Below are positions 8,207 through 16,450 of a stretch of DNA of 64,000 nt, in pieces. Under the pieces are notes generated by a model. The model made no database searches. It was given only the letters and a program-made list of their open reading frames with translations, and had not been told where the DNA came from. This DNA comes from Myxococcaceae bacterium JPH2 (GTDB lineage: Bacteria; Myxococcota; Myxococcia; Myxococcales; Myxococcaceae): the NCBI GenBank assembly GCA_016458225.1, contig JAEMGR010000003.1, forward strand, positions 744,001 to 808,000, given 5' to 3'. A program made the position numbers and the translations under genes. Numbering within the stretch: the stretch's first letter is position 1; every line of letters starts with the position of its first letter.

Positions 8207-9411
8207 CGACCGCTGTCGAGCCACGTCAGCCACCCCACGGCCCTGGGCTCGTGTTGCTTCTGGGCGCGCTGACCGCCTTCGCGCCGCTGTCCATCGACAT
8301 GTACCTGCCCGCGTTCCCGGCCATCGCGCAGGACCTGGGCGCGAGCGCGGGCGCGGTGGAGCGCACGCTCGCGACGTTCTTCGCGGGCCTCGCGCTCGGG
8401 CAGCTCGTGACGGGGCCGCTCACGGATCGCTTCGGACGCACGCGCCCGCTCTACCTGGGACTTGCCCTCTATGTGCTGGGCTCGGTGGGCTGTGCGCTCT
8501 CGCCCTCGGCCAACGTGCTCGCGGCGTGGCGCTTCGCTCAGGCGCTCGGGGGTTCGGTGGGCATCGTCACCGCGCGCGCCATCGTGCGCGACCTGCACTC
8601 CGGCGCGGCGGCGGCGCGGATGATGTCGAGGCTGGTGCTCGTCATGGGCGTGGCGCCCATCCTCGCGCCCCTGTTTGGCGGTTGGGTGCTGCATGCCTTT
8701 GGCTGGCGGTTCATCTTCTGGAGCCTCGCCACGGTGGGCGCCGTCGCCCTGCTCGCGGTCATTCTGTCCCTGCCGGAGACCGCGCCGGCCCAGCGCGATT
8801 CCGGACTGCCCTTCACGCGCATGCTCGGGCTGCTGCGCGCACCGGACTTCCTCGGGCATGCGCTCACGGTGGCGCTCGCGCAGGCGGGAATGTTCGCGTA
8901 CATCGGCGGCTCGCCGTTTGTCTTCATCACGCTCCACGGCATCCCGCCCGAGAAGTTCGGCTGGTTCTTCGGGAGCAACGCTGCGGGACTGGTGGCCACT
9001 TCGCAGCTCAATCACTTGCTGCTCTCGCGTGCGTCACCGAGTCGCGTGTTGTCGCTCGCCGTTCGCTTCGCCGCGGGCGCGGGCCTGCTCCTCGTGGCCG
9101 CCGCGCTCACCGGTGTCGGCGGGGTGTGGGGCATCGCCGTCTCGCTGTTCCTCTTCGTGTCCAGCCTGGGCGCGGTGGTCCCCAACGCGACCGCACTGGC
9201 CCTGGAGCACCACGCGAAGCAGGCGGGCGTGGCCTCCGCGATGCTCGGTGCGCTCCAGTTCACGCTGGCGGCCGGAGCATCCACCGTGGTGAGCGCGAGC
9301 CACGAAGGAACCGCGCGACCCATGGCCTTCACCGTGGCCGCCGCGGGGCTGCTCGCCTGCGTCGCCCTCGCGTTCGCGCAACGTGGCACGACCGCAACCG
9401 CCACGCACTGA
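8203..9411 (+). CDS. Bcr/CflA-family multidrug efflux MFS transporter
   Basis: This 402-residue inner-membrane protein has 12 predicted hydrophobic segments. The start resembles the Bcr/CflA subfamily (LTAFAPLSIDMYLPAFPAIA), and the loop 2-3 motif GPLTDRFGRTRPL is the MFS motif A. Members use the proton gradient to export drugs such as bicyclomycin or chloramphenicol; the substrate here is unknown. It overlaps the TetR regulator by 4 bp, and that regulator very probably controls it. The stop codon lies inside the first copy of a 41-bp tandem repeat. Confidence 0.92.
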   Translation: MTTAVEPRQPPHGPGLVLLLGALTAFAPLSIDMYLPAFPAIAQDLGASAGAVERTLATFFAGLALGQLVTGPLTDRFGRTRPLYLGLALYVLGSVGCALSPSANVLAAWRFAQALGGSVGIVTARAIVRDLHSGAAAARMMSRLVLVMGVAPILAPLFGGWVLHAFGWRFIFWSLATVGAVALLAVILSLPETAPAQRDSGLPFTRMLGLLRAPDFLGHALTVALAQAGMFAYIGGSPFVFITLHGIPPEKFGWFFGSNAAGLVATSQLNHLLLSRASPSRVLSLAVRFAAGAGLLLVAAALTGVGGVWGIAVSLFLFVSSLGAVVPNATALALEHHAKQAGVASAMLGALQFTLAAGASTVVSASHEGTARPMAFTVAAAGLLACVALAFAQRGTTATATH

Positions 9412-9487
9412 ACCGCGACGCGACTTCAAGGGGCACGAGGCTCGCGCACTGAACCGCGTCGCGACCTCAAGGGGCACGGGGCTCGCG
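9406..9487. repeat. 41-bp tandem duplication spanning an efflux gene stop codon
   Basis: Two copies of a 41-bp unit (9406-9446 and 9447-9487) differ at only three positions and begin CACTGAACCGCG. The stop codon of the efflux gene is in the first copy (TGA at 9409), and a decayed third start (CCTGAAAC) follows. The second copy contains the same TGA, so the duplication lies outside the reading frame. It is probably a local slippage duplication. A 70-bp stretch without a gene follows before the convergent hydrolase. Confidence 0.8.
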
Positions 9488-9557
9488 CCTGAAACGCCAT
9501 CGTCCCGCGGCGCCTCGCGGGAAGGACTTCACCTCACGCCCCGCCGGCCTGGCGGCG

Positions 9558-10454
9558 CTACCGCGCGGCCTCGGCGGGCGGCACGGGAGGTAGGAGCGCG
9601 GCGTCGAAGAACGCGCGCAGCCGGCGCGGATACTCGTGAGGCTCGGTGGTCTGGAATCCCCCGTGCGACGCACCTGGGATGCGCCACGTCTGGGCATACG
9701 GCGCCACCTGCGCGAACAGTTCATCCAAGAGCGGCTGACCTGACTCCTCTGTCCCCGCGACGATAAGGAGCGGGCGAGGCCGGATGTGCTCGACCGATGC
9801 CTGGGTCCGCACCTCCTCCAGCGCAATGCCGCGCCGCCAGAAGGGCATCAGCGCCCCCGACTCCGTCACCACCCCGAAGCGGCGAAAGTCATACGCGGCG
9901 GCCAGCCGCAACGTGTTGAACGGCGACAACAACACCACCGCCGCCACACCCGTGTCCCGCGCCGCGACCTCCGCCACCGCCGCGGAGCCGATGGAGAACC
10001 CGAGCGCTCCCACTCGCGCGGGCTCCACGTCGGGACGCCCTCGCACGTAGGCCAGCGCGGCGCGGATGTCCCTCCGCTCCAGGTCGCCCCAGGTGGAGAA
10101 CGCTCCCGCGCTCTCGCCATGGGCCCGCAGGTCGAACAGCAGCACGCCGTAGCCCGCGTCTCGCAGCACCCGCGCCTCGGGCAGCAGGTCCGCGCGCGTC
10201 TGGGAGAGGCCGTGCGCCAGCACCACCGCCGCGTGGTTTCGCGAGGGGAGGTACCAACCTCGCAGCTCCAGTCCATCCTCGGTCCGCAGCTGGATGTCCT
10301 CGGCCTCGGCCAGGTCCGCTGGGCGCACGGCCGTGGGCCTTGGGTAGTGGAAGTACTGCTCGGAGCGCATCATCGCGCGGACGAAGAGCGCCCCCGCGCC
10401 CAGCACGCCTGCCGTCAGCACGCTGCCCAGCACAACCCACCACTTCCTCGCCAT
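9558..10454 (-). CDS. Membrane-anchored alpha/beta hydrolase
   Basis: The 298-residue product starts with one hydrophobic segment (VVLGSVLTAGVLGAGALFV), a signal anchor or signal peptide, so the enzyme probably works in the periplasm. The alpha/beta hydrolase core has the oxyanion-loop LAHGLSQ, the nucleophile elbow GFSIGS with Ser154, and the catalytic His264 in GASHGGF. The expected acid falls in GTEESGQP, where Glu seems to replace the usual Asp. It resembles the BAAT/dienelactone hydrolase-like peptidase group. The substrate is unknown. It is divergent from the GMC oxidoreductase gene. Confidence 0.85.
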   Translation of the reverse strand: MARKWWVVLGSVLTAGVLGAGALFVRAMMRSEQYFHYPRPTAVRPADLAEAEDIQLRTEDGLELRGWYLPSRNHAAVVLAHGLSQTRADLLPEARVLRDAGYGVLLFDLRAHGESAGAFSTWGDLERRDIRAALAYVRGRPDVEPARVGALGFSIGSAAVAEVAARDTGVAAVVLLSPFNTLRLAAAYDFRRFGVVTESGALMPFWRRGIALEEVRTQASVEHIRPRPLLIVAGTEESGQPLLDELFAQVAPYAQTWRIPGASHGGFQTTEPHEYPRRLRAFFDAALLPPVPPAEAAR

Positions 10455-10614
10455 GGTCTCGCGCCCCCTCGGGCCTGCCGCTCACCCGCGCCGCGAGTCT
10501 CCCAGAAAGCCTGGGGTCGTCCAGGCCCTCCCTTGGTGGAAGCCTCGGCGCCGAATAGGCTCGCATGTCACTTCGAGCCGCGCAGCGCCCGGCTGCGTGA
10601 GGGACGAGACCTGC

Positions 10615-12138
10615 GTGGGTGCAGCCAAGACGACGTTCGATGCGGTGGTGGTGGGGTCGGGGGCGTGTGGCGGCTGGGCCGCGAAGCAACTCACCGAAGC
10701 GGGGCTCCGAGTCCTCGTGCTCGAAGCAGGACGCGGCCCCCGCGAAGACAAGGTGCTGCGCGTCCTGCATCGGATCCGCCAGAAGCTGGGCTATCGCGTG
10801 GAGTCGGATGCGAAGCGGCTCGGCCGGCAACCCATTCAGTCCACCACCTTCGCGTGGCCCTTCCATCCCCACGCCTTCGTGGACGACGTCGACAATCCCT
10901 ACACCACGCCCGAGTCCCAGCCGTTCGCCTGGATTCGCGCGCGACAGGTGGGCGGTCGCACCTCGGTGGCGAGCCACGGCCGGCAGTTCTACCGGCTGTC
11001 GGATCATGACTTCAAAGCAGGCAGCCGCGACGGCCACGGACCCGACTGGCCCTTGAACCTCGCGGAGCTCGCGCCACACTACGAAGTCGTCGAGCGATGG
11101 ATGGGCATTCGCGGCAACTCCGACGGCCTCGACAGCCTCCCCGACTCGCACTACGCCGCGCCGGTTCCGCTCACGGCCGGAGAGCAGCGCGTGAAGGCGC
11201 GCATCGAGCGCCGCTGGCCCGAGCGCCGGGTCATCGCACGCAGGACCGCCGCCGCGCCCTCCACCCTCCCCGCCGCGCTTGGCACGGGCCGCCTCACGCT
11301 GCGCACCCACGCGGTGGTGAGTCAGGTGTTGCATGACGCGAAGCTCGGCCGCGCGAGTGGCGTCGTCTTCACGGACGCGCGCACCGGACGCACCGAGGAG
11401 GTGCACGCGCGCGTCGTGGTGCTGGCCGCCGGCACCATCGAGTCCACGCGCCTGCTCTTGCACTCGCGCAGCCGCGAGTTCCCCGAGGGACTCGCCAACT
11501 CGTCCGGCCAGCTCGGCCGCAACCTGATGGACCACACATACATGCTGGGCACCGAGGCCCGCATGTCATTGTCCCCCGGCGAGCAGCAGACCGAGCAGAG
11601 CTGGGCGTACATTCCTCGCTTCCGAAACCTCGCGCGGCAGGAGTCAGACTTCGCGCGCGGCTACGGCGTGCAGATGTTCACCTTCGCGGACCAGGTCCAC
11701 CTCGTCCCCTTCGGCGAGATGCTGCCTCGCCCGGACAACCGCGTGACGCTCAGCTCCACGGTGAAGGACCGCTGGGGAATCCCCGCCGCGCATATCGAAT
11801 GCCAGCACTCGGACAACGAGAAGCGCATGGCCGAAGACGCCGTCGCCGCGTGTCTGGAAATGCTCGGGGAAGCGGGCTGCACGGTGGAGCGCGTGGGGCG
11901 CACGCTGTCCAAGCCGGGCATGGCCATCCACGAAGTCGGCACGGCGCGCATGGGGACCGACGCGAAGACGTCCGTCCTCAATGCGCACAATCAGAGCTGG
12001 GACGTGCCCAACCTGTTCGTCATGGACGGCGCGTGCTTCCCCTCGCAGGGCGCGCAGAACCCCACGTTGACCATGATGGCGCTCGCGGTGCGCGCCAGCG
12101 AGCACGTGGTCCGCGAGCTGAAGGCCGGCCGCCTCTGA
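10615..12138 (+). CDS. GMC-family FAD-dependent oxidoreductase
   Basis: The enzyme oxidises an alcohol or sugar using FAD. Of its roughly 507 residues, the N-terminus has the dinucleotide-binding motif VVVGSGACGG followed by a Glu-ending strand (VLVLEAG). The C-terminus has the GMC signature block with HEVGTARMG and the late QNPTLTMMALA region. The overall form resembles bacterial gluconate or fructose dehydrogenase large subunits rather than choline dehydrogenase. No cytochrome or small subunit gene lies beside it. The start is uncertain: GTG 10615 has AGGGACGAG upstream; GTG 10597 is possible. No signal peptide is seen. Confidence 0.88.
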   Translation: MGAAKTTFDAVVVGSGACGGWAAKQLTEAGLRVLVLEAGRGPREDKVLRVLHRIRQKLGYRVESDAKRLGRQPIQSTTFAWPFHPHAFVDDVDNPYTTPESQPFAWIRARQVGGRTSVASHGRQFYRLSDHDFKAGSRDGHGPDWPLNLAELAPHYEVVERWMGIRGNSDGLDSLPDSHYAAPVPLTAGEQRVKARIERRWPERRVIARRTAAAPSTLPAALGTGRLTLRTHAVVSQVLHDAKLGRASGVVFTDARTGRTEEVHARVVVLAAGTIESTRLLLHSRSREFPEGLANSSGQLGRNLMDHTYMLGTEARMSLSPGEQQTEQSWAYIPRFRNLARQESDFARGYGVQMFTFADQVHLVPFGEMLPRPDNRVTLSSTVKDRWGIPAAHIECQHSDNEKRMAEDAVAACLEMLGEAGCTVERVGRTLSKPGMAIHEVGTARMGTDAKTSVLNAHNQSWDVPNLFVMDGACFPSQGAQNPTLTMMALAVRASEHVVRELKAGRL

Positions 12139-12145
12139 CTCGACC

Positions 12146-12173
12146 TCCGCGCCCCAGCTGGATGGGGCGCGGA
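12146..12173 (+). terminator. Terminator hairpin after the GMC oxidoreductase
   Basis: TCCGCGCCCC and GGGGCGCGGA form a perfect 10-bp stem around an 8-base loop, starting 8 bases after the stop codon. No T-run follows, as is usual at this G+C content. Confidence 0.6.
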
Positions 12174-12323
12174 TGAGCGGTCGCGCCCGTGGATCCACAT
12201 GTCTCATGCGTTGCTTCGATGGCCCCTGGGGGAATCGAAGCACGCACAGCCATGTCAGACCGCCACGATACAAGCTTCCCCGACGACGCCATTTGGGATG
12301 TCGTCGAAAGGGTTTCCCACACA

Positions 12324-13835
12324 ATGAAGATGTCATTGATTTCTCTCGGGCTGCTGGCCGGGATGACGGGTGTCGGCTGCGCGGGTCTCGACGAGACTGA
12401 CGCCGTGGCCCCCGCCGTGACGTCGGACGCGACCGCCCAGGCCACTCAAGGCCTGGTCACGCAGGTCACCGGTACCAGCCCCGTCACCTTCGTCGACTTC
12501 TCGGGCACTGAAACAAAGCCATACAATCAATCCGCAACCTCGGTGGTGGCCTACACGCGGGACTCGACCACGGGAGCATTCACGGCGTATCCGGGCTCGG
12601 GCGCCGCGGACGGAACCATCTCCGTGCCCAACGTCCCATCCGGCCGCATCTACTTGAAGCTGGGCTCGCGCTACCTGGTGAGCAGCGACCGGACGTTCGA
12701 CCTGGGCTCCACCGAGTGGGGCCGCGACGGCACCTCCGTCTCGGTGCCCACGCCCATGACCATCTCGGCCACCGGCCTGTCTCCCTGGCAGTCGGGAGAC
12801 TTCCTGGACGTGTATTCGTTGAACTCGGCCGCGTCCGGCTACGTCGGCGGCAATGCCACGGGACGCCCCGTGGCGGGCGCCACGTCCCTGTCCGGGCTGA
12901 GCTTCGATTACGCCACCTTGCGCAACCCCGTCCTGCTCGACGCCAGCCTCGGGGACAAGCTCTCGCTGGCGCAGATGCGCTGGCAGACCACCGCCAGTGG
13001 CGTGCCCTACCGCGCCATGCACAAGGTGCTGCTCGCGAACGTGACGCAGGTGCCGGGACAGCCCGTCACCGTCAACGGGGCCTTCACGCAGCCTGCTGCG
13101 ACGGGCACCTTCTCGGTGGATTGGAGACGCTCCGCCTTTGACGCCCTCCACACCCAGGTGAACCCGGACGCGGTCAGCACGTACAACGAGATCTGGATGT
13201 CCGCGCGTCCTGCCGCGGTGAGCTCCGCACAGTCGGTCCTCAGCGGGCCGCCCTTGCTCGTGACGCTCAACCCGGATGCGCAGAAGACCGACCTCGTCAC
13301 GGGGGCCATGGCCTACAACAACCCGCTTCCGGCGACGTGGCAGAAGGTGGCCTTCGCCATCGCGGGCTTCTCGAAGGACTACGTGCTGGGAAGCGCGGCG
13401 CCTTACTCCATGAACGTGGAGAGCCGCGTGGAGCAGGACGCGAGCGCCTTCATGGCCGCGCCCGTGGAGCCCCTCATCGGGCCAGTGCAGTCGCCCCAGG
13501 TGAACACGCGAGGCGCGTTCCAGAACCTCACGGGCGTGGGAACGGATGCATCGCTGCGCTGGTCGAAGCCGCTGCTTGGCACGGCCACGAACTACGTGGT
13601 GAACGTCTACCGGCTCGGCACGAGCAATGGCGCCACCACCGCCACGCGCGTGGCGGTGCTCCACACGGACCTCCAGAGCGTGTACCTGCCGCCGGATGTG
13701 CTCCAGGCGGGGCAGACCTACTTCGCTGAGATTCAGAGCTGGTACCAGCCCGGTTCGAACCTGGCCACGAGCCCGTTCAAGCGCGCGCTGCCGCGAGCCC
13801 GCGCCAGCGTGCTCACCGGCACCTTCAGCCCGTAG
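12324..13835 (+). CDS. Secreted lipoprotein of unknown function
   Basis: The 503-residue product has a hydrophobic signal (LISLGLLAGM) ending at a Cys (TGVGC), so it is likely a lipoprotein although the lipobox is atypical. The rest is beta-rich, with Ser/Thr/Gly and few charged runs; the last 120 residues (NTRGAFQNL onward to the C-terminus) look like a fibronectin type III or similar sandwich. ATG 12324 is used because GAAAGGG stands 12 bases upstream and it places the signal peptide at the N-terminus. No enzyme motif is visible. Two strong hairpins follow the gene. Confidence 0.72.
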   Translation: MKMSLISLGLLAGMTGVGCAGLDETDAVAPAVTSDATAQATQGLVTQVTGTSPVTFVDFSGTETKPYNQSATSVVAYTRDSTTGAFTAYPGSGAADGTISVPNVPSGRIYLKLGSRYLVSSDRTFDLGSTEWGRDGTSVSVPTPMTISATGLSPWQSGDFLDVYSLNSAASGYVGGNATGRPVAGATSLSGLSFDYATLRNPVLLDASLGDKLSLAQMRWQTTASGVPYRAMHKVLLANVTQVPGQPVTVNGAFTQPAATGTFSVDWRRSAFDALHTQVNPDAVSTYNEIWMSARPAAVSSAQSVLSGPPLLVTLNPDAQKTDLVTGAMAYNNPLPATWQKVAFAIAGFSKDYVLGSAAPYSMNVESRVEQDASAFMAAPVEPLIGPVQSPQVNTRGAFQNLTGVGTDASLRWSKPLLGTATNYVVNVYRLGTSNGATTATRVAVLHTDLQSVYLPPDVLQAGQTYFAEIQSWYQPGSNLATSPFKRALPRARASVLTGTFSP

Positions 13836-13848
13836 TCGTTGATGTTCC

Positions 13849-13880
13849 AGGAAGGGAGGGGGCTTGCTCCCTCCCTTCCT
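13849..13880 (+). terminator. Terminator hairpin
   Basis: AGGAAGGGAGGG and CCCTCCCTTCCT form a perfect 12-bp stem with an 8-base loop, 13 bases after the stop of the lipoprotein gene. Confidence 0.75.
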
Positions 13881-13907
13881 CACGAGGCACCTCGCCTCCT
13901 CGAGCCC

Positions 13908-13946
13908 GCGCCGTTGCCCGCCCGAGGGGCATGCGGGCAACGGCGC
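13908..13946 (+). terminator. Second hairpin between lipoprotein and methyltransferase genes
   Basis: A perfect 14-bp stem (GCGCCGTTGCCCGC with its complement) closes an 11-base loop and is followed by GTTT. It could back up the previous terminator or lie in the leader of the methyltransferase gene that starts 46 bases later. Confidence 0.6.
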
Positions 13947-13992
13947 GTTTGACGCTTCCAGAGGCGACACCCGATAGTGCGCGCCGGCTCCC

Positions 13993-14883
13993 ATGCGCAC
14001 TCCCTTCTACGCCGCCTGCCCCGTCTGCGAGGCCACCGAGTCCCGCGAGGTCATCTCCTACCGCGAGCTGTCCTTCGGCCGGTGCACGGGCTGCGGCCTC
14101 ATCTACAAGCGCGAGCAGGTCCCTGGCCTGGGGGATGGCTACGAGGAGAAGTACTTCAAGCACAACCGCGCCAAGTACCTGGGGCGCTGGGACCACCGCG
14201 TGCGCAAGTGCGAGCGACAGGTGCTCGCCTGCCTGGAGTACGCGCCGCACGCGAAGGACCTGCTCGACGTGGGGTGCTCGGCCGGCTACGTGCTGGAGGC
14301 CGCGCAGCGGTTGGGCCTGAGCGCCACGGGGCTGGACTACTCGCGCTTCACCGTGGACCTCTGCCGCGAGCGGGGTTACCGCGCCGAGTACGGCTCGCTG
14401 ACGCAAATGCCCTTCCCGGATGCGTCGTTCGACATCATCACGCTCAAGCACACGCTGGAGCACGTGGACCAGCCCATGGGCGGGCTGCGAGAACTCCAGC
14501 GCGTGCTGCGCCCCGGTGGCGTGGCCTTCGTCATCGTGCCGGACGCGGCCTATTACAAAATCATCGTGATGCCGCGGCGGGGCCGCTCGTTCCGGCCGGA
14601 CCGGCGCGGCTGGCAGCACCACGTCTACTTCTACGAGAAGAACCTCGCGGACGCGTGCGCGCGCGCGGGCATGGTGCCCGTGAAAGCGGGCAAGGACATC
14701 CTGCGCCGACGACTGGCGAAGGGGCTGCGCGCGCCCTACGAGTACGTCCGCTTCGCGTTGCAGTGGGCCTGGGTCCAGGTCTGCCGCGTCACGCACCTGC
14801 GCCGCGAAATCCAGGTCATCGCCCAACGGCCCGCCGCCACCGCGCTGCCCGAGGCCCGCACGCCAGCGCAACCCGCCGCCTGA
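13993..14883 (+). CDS. Class I SAM-dependent methyltransferase with N-terminal zinc ribbon
   Basis: The 296-residue product opens with a four-Cys zinc ribbon (CPVC, then CTGCG about 20 residues later), as in Methyltransf_23-type enzymes and hypothetical cell-surface sugar methyltransferases. The SAM-binding glycine loop DVGCSAGY follows at about residue 91, then the acidic strand end and a motif IV region (FDIITLKHTLEHV). The substrate cannot be deduced; enzymes of this build often modify O-antigen or other saccharides, which is inference. It stands alone between terminators and an unrelated serine hydrolase gene. Confidence 0.88.
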   Translation: MRTPFYAACPVCEATESREVISYRELSFGRCTGCGLIYKREQVPGLGDGYEEKYFKHNRAKYLGRWDHRVRKCERQVLACLEYAPHAKDLLDVGCSAGYVLEAAQRLGLSATGLDYSRFTVDLCRERGYRAEYGSLTQMPFPDASFDIITLKHTLEHVDQPMGGLRELQRVLRPGGVAFVIVPDAAYYKIIVMPRRGRSFRPDRRGWQHHVYFYEKNLADACARAGMVPVKAGKDILRRRLAKGLRAPYEYVRFALQWAWVQVCRVTHLRREIQVIAQRPAATALPEARTPAQPAA

Positions 14884-15055
14884 GCGGGACCCCGCGGGCC
14901 GCGCCGCGACGCCTCACGTCTGGGCCGACCCATGGGTCGCGGCCCAGCGATGCATGGTGCACACCTCGCAGCCCATGGCCTGCCCAAGGCCTTCGTGCCG
15001 TGCTCTGGTGCGTGGAGACCCGCTGCCCAAAGTCTGGCGGCGAGACAGGAGCCCC

Positions 15056-16450
15056 ATGCACCGCCTTCGTCCCTGGGTCGTGATGTTCGCACTGTATGGC
15101 TTTGCGAGCGCCGCCGCCCCCGCGCCCTCGGTGCGCGATCAAATCGACACCTTCGTGCGCGCGGAGCTGGCGAAGCAGCACATCCCCGGCCTCGGCATTG
15201 GCGTGGTGAGCCACGGCAAGGTCATCCTCGTGAAGGGCTATGGCTTCGCCAACCTGGAGCACGACGTGCGCGTGGAGCCACGGACGCTCTTCCAGTCCGG
15301 CTCCCTGGGCAAACAGTTCACCGCCATGACCGTGATGCTCCAGGTGGAGGCGGGGAAGCTCGCGCTCAGTGACTCGGTGAAGAAGTTCTTCCCGGACGCG
15401 CCGGCCTCGTGGGACGGCATCACTGTGCGCCACCTGCTGACGCACACCTCCGGCATCGCGGACCTCGAGGGACTGCTCGACCCTCGGAAGGACTTCACCG
15501 ACGAGGAGCTGGCGCGCTTCATCTACACCCTGCCCATCGAGTTCCCCGTCGGCACGCGCTGGCACTACAGCAACACCGGCTATGACCTGCTCGGCATCAT
15601 CGTGAACCGCGTCGCGGGCACCTCGTACCTCAACGTGCTGCGCGACCAGGTCTTCCGGCCCGCGGGGATGACGACGGCGCGAGGCATCAGCGAGGACGAC
15701 GTCATCCCGCACCGGGCCAGCGGCTACCGGCTGGTGAATGGCGAGGTGAAGAACCAGGAGTGGGTCGCGCCCTCGCTCAACACCACGGCGGACGGCTCGC
15801 TCTATGTGTCCGTGCAGGACCTGTTGGCGTGGGACGCGGCCGTGCAGCGACGCGCCATCCTCAAGCCCGAGAGCTGGAAGGAGATCCTCACGCCGGTGCG
15901 GCTCGTGAGCGGCGCCACCTATCCGTATGGCTTTGGCTGGGAGGTGAAGGAGCGCGGAGGACAGCCGCTGCATCAGCACACGGGCGCCTGGCAGGGCTTC
16001 ACCAGCGCGTTCGCGCGCTACCTCGGAGACTCGCTGTCCATCGTCGTCCTGGCCAACTCCTCCGAAGCGCACTCCGGGCTCATCGCGGAGGGCATCGCCG
16101 CCATCGTCAACCCCGCGCTCGGCCCGTCACGGCTCTCCCCCATCGAGGACCATGAGCCCCAGGTCACCGCGAGGCTCACCACGCTGCTGGGACAGGTCCG
16201 CGCGGGAACGCTCGACGCGAAGGACTTCGCCTACGTGCGCGCGAGCATGGTCCAGGAGATCGCCAAGGCCTATCAGGCGTACTTGAAGCCGTTCCCGCCC
16301 GAGGGACCGCTCGTGCTCGCGGAGCGCACCACGGTGGGCGATGACCGCGTCTACACGTACATGGTGGCGTTCGGCCCGAAGACGCTCCGCTACAGCGTGA
16401 CGCTCACCCCGGACGACCGGATCGCCTCCCTCCGGCTGCGCGAGAAGTAG
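15056..16450 (+). CDS. Secreted serine hydrolase, beta-lactamase/esterase (class C) family
   Basis: The 464-residue product has a signal peptide (MHRLRPWVVMFALYGFASAAA). The three active-site motifs of the penicillin-binding/class C beta-lactamase-like fold are present: SLGK with Ser83 and Lys86, YSN at 171-173, and HTG at 308-310. Members include D-aminopeptidases, esterases and PBP4*-type carboxypeptidases; HTG instead of KTG favours esterase or peptidase over beta-lactamase activity. A C-terminal domain of about 120 residues has no clear motif. AGGAG lies 6 bases before the ATG. The 3' end overlaps the convergent lnt gene by 61 bp. Confidence 0.9.
   Translation: MHRLRPWVVMFALYGFASAAAPAPSVRDQIDTFVRAELAKQHIPGLGIGVVSHGKVILVKGYGFANLEHDVRVEPRTLFQSGSLGKQFTAMTVMLQVEAGKLALSDSVKKFFPDAPASWDGITVRHLLTHTSGIADLEGLLDPRKDFTDEELARFIYTLPIEFPVGTRWHYSNTGYDLLGIIVNRVAGTSYLNVLRDQVFRPAGMTTARGISEDDVIPHRASGYRLVNGEVKNQEWVAPSLNTTADGSLYVSVQDLLAWDAAVQRRAILKPESWKEILTPVRLVSGATYPYGFGWEVKERGGQPLHQHTGAWQGFTSAFARYLGDSLSIVVLANSSEAHSGLIAEGIAAIVNPALGPSRLSPIEDHEPQVTARLTTLLGQVRAGTLDAKDFAYVRASMVQEIAKAYQAYLKPFPPEGPLVLAERTTVGDDRVYTYMVAFGPKTLRYSVTLTPDDRIASLRLREK

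Noticed and set aside
10453-10614. Longer N-terminus of the GMC oxidoreductase from ATG 10453
   Set aside because: That start overlaps the start codon of the divergent hydrolase and adds a Pro/Arg-rich stretch before the FAD motif.
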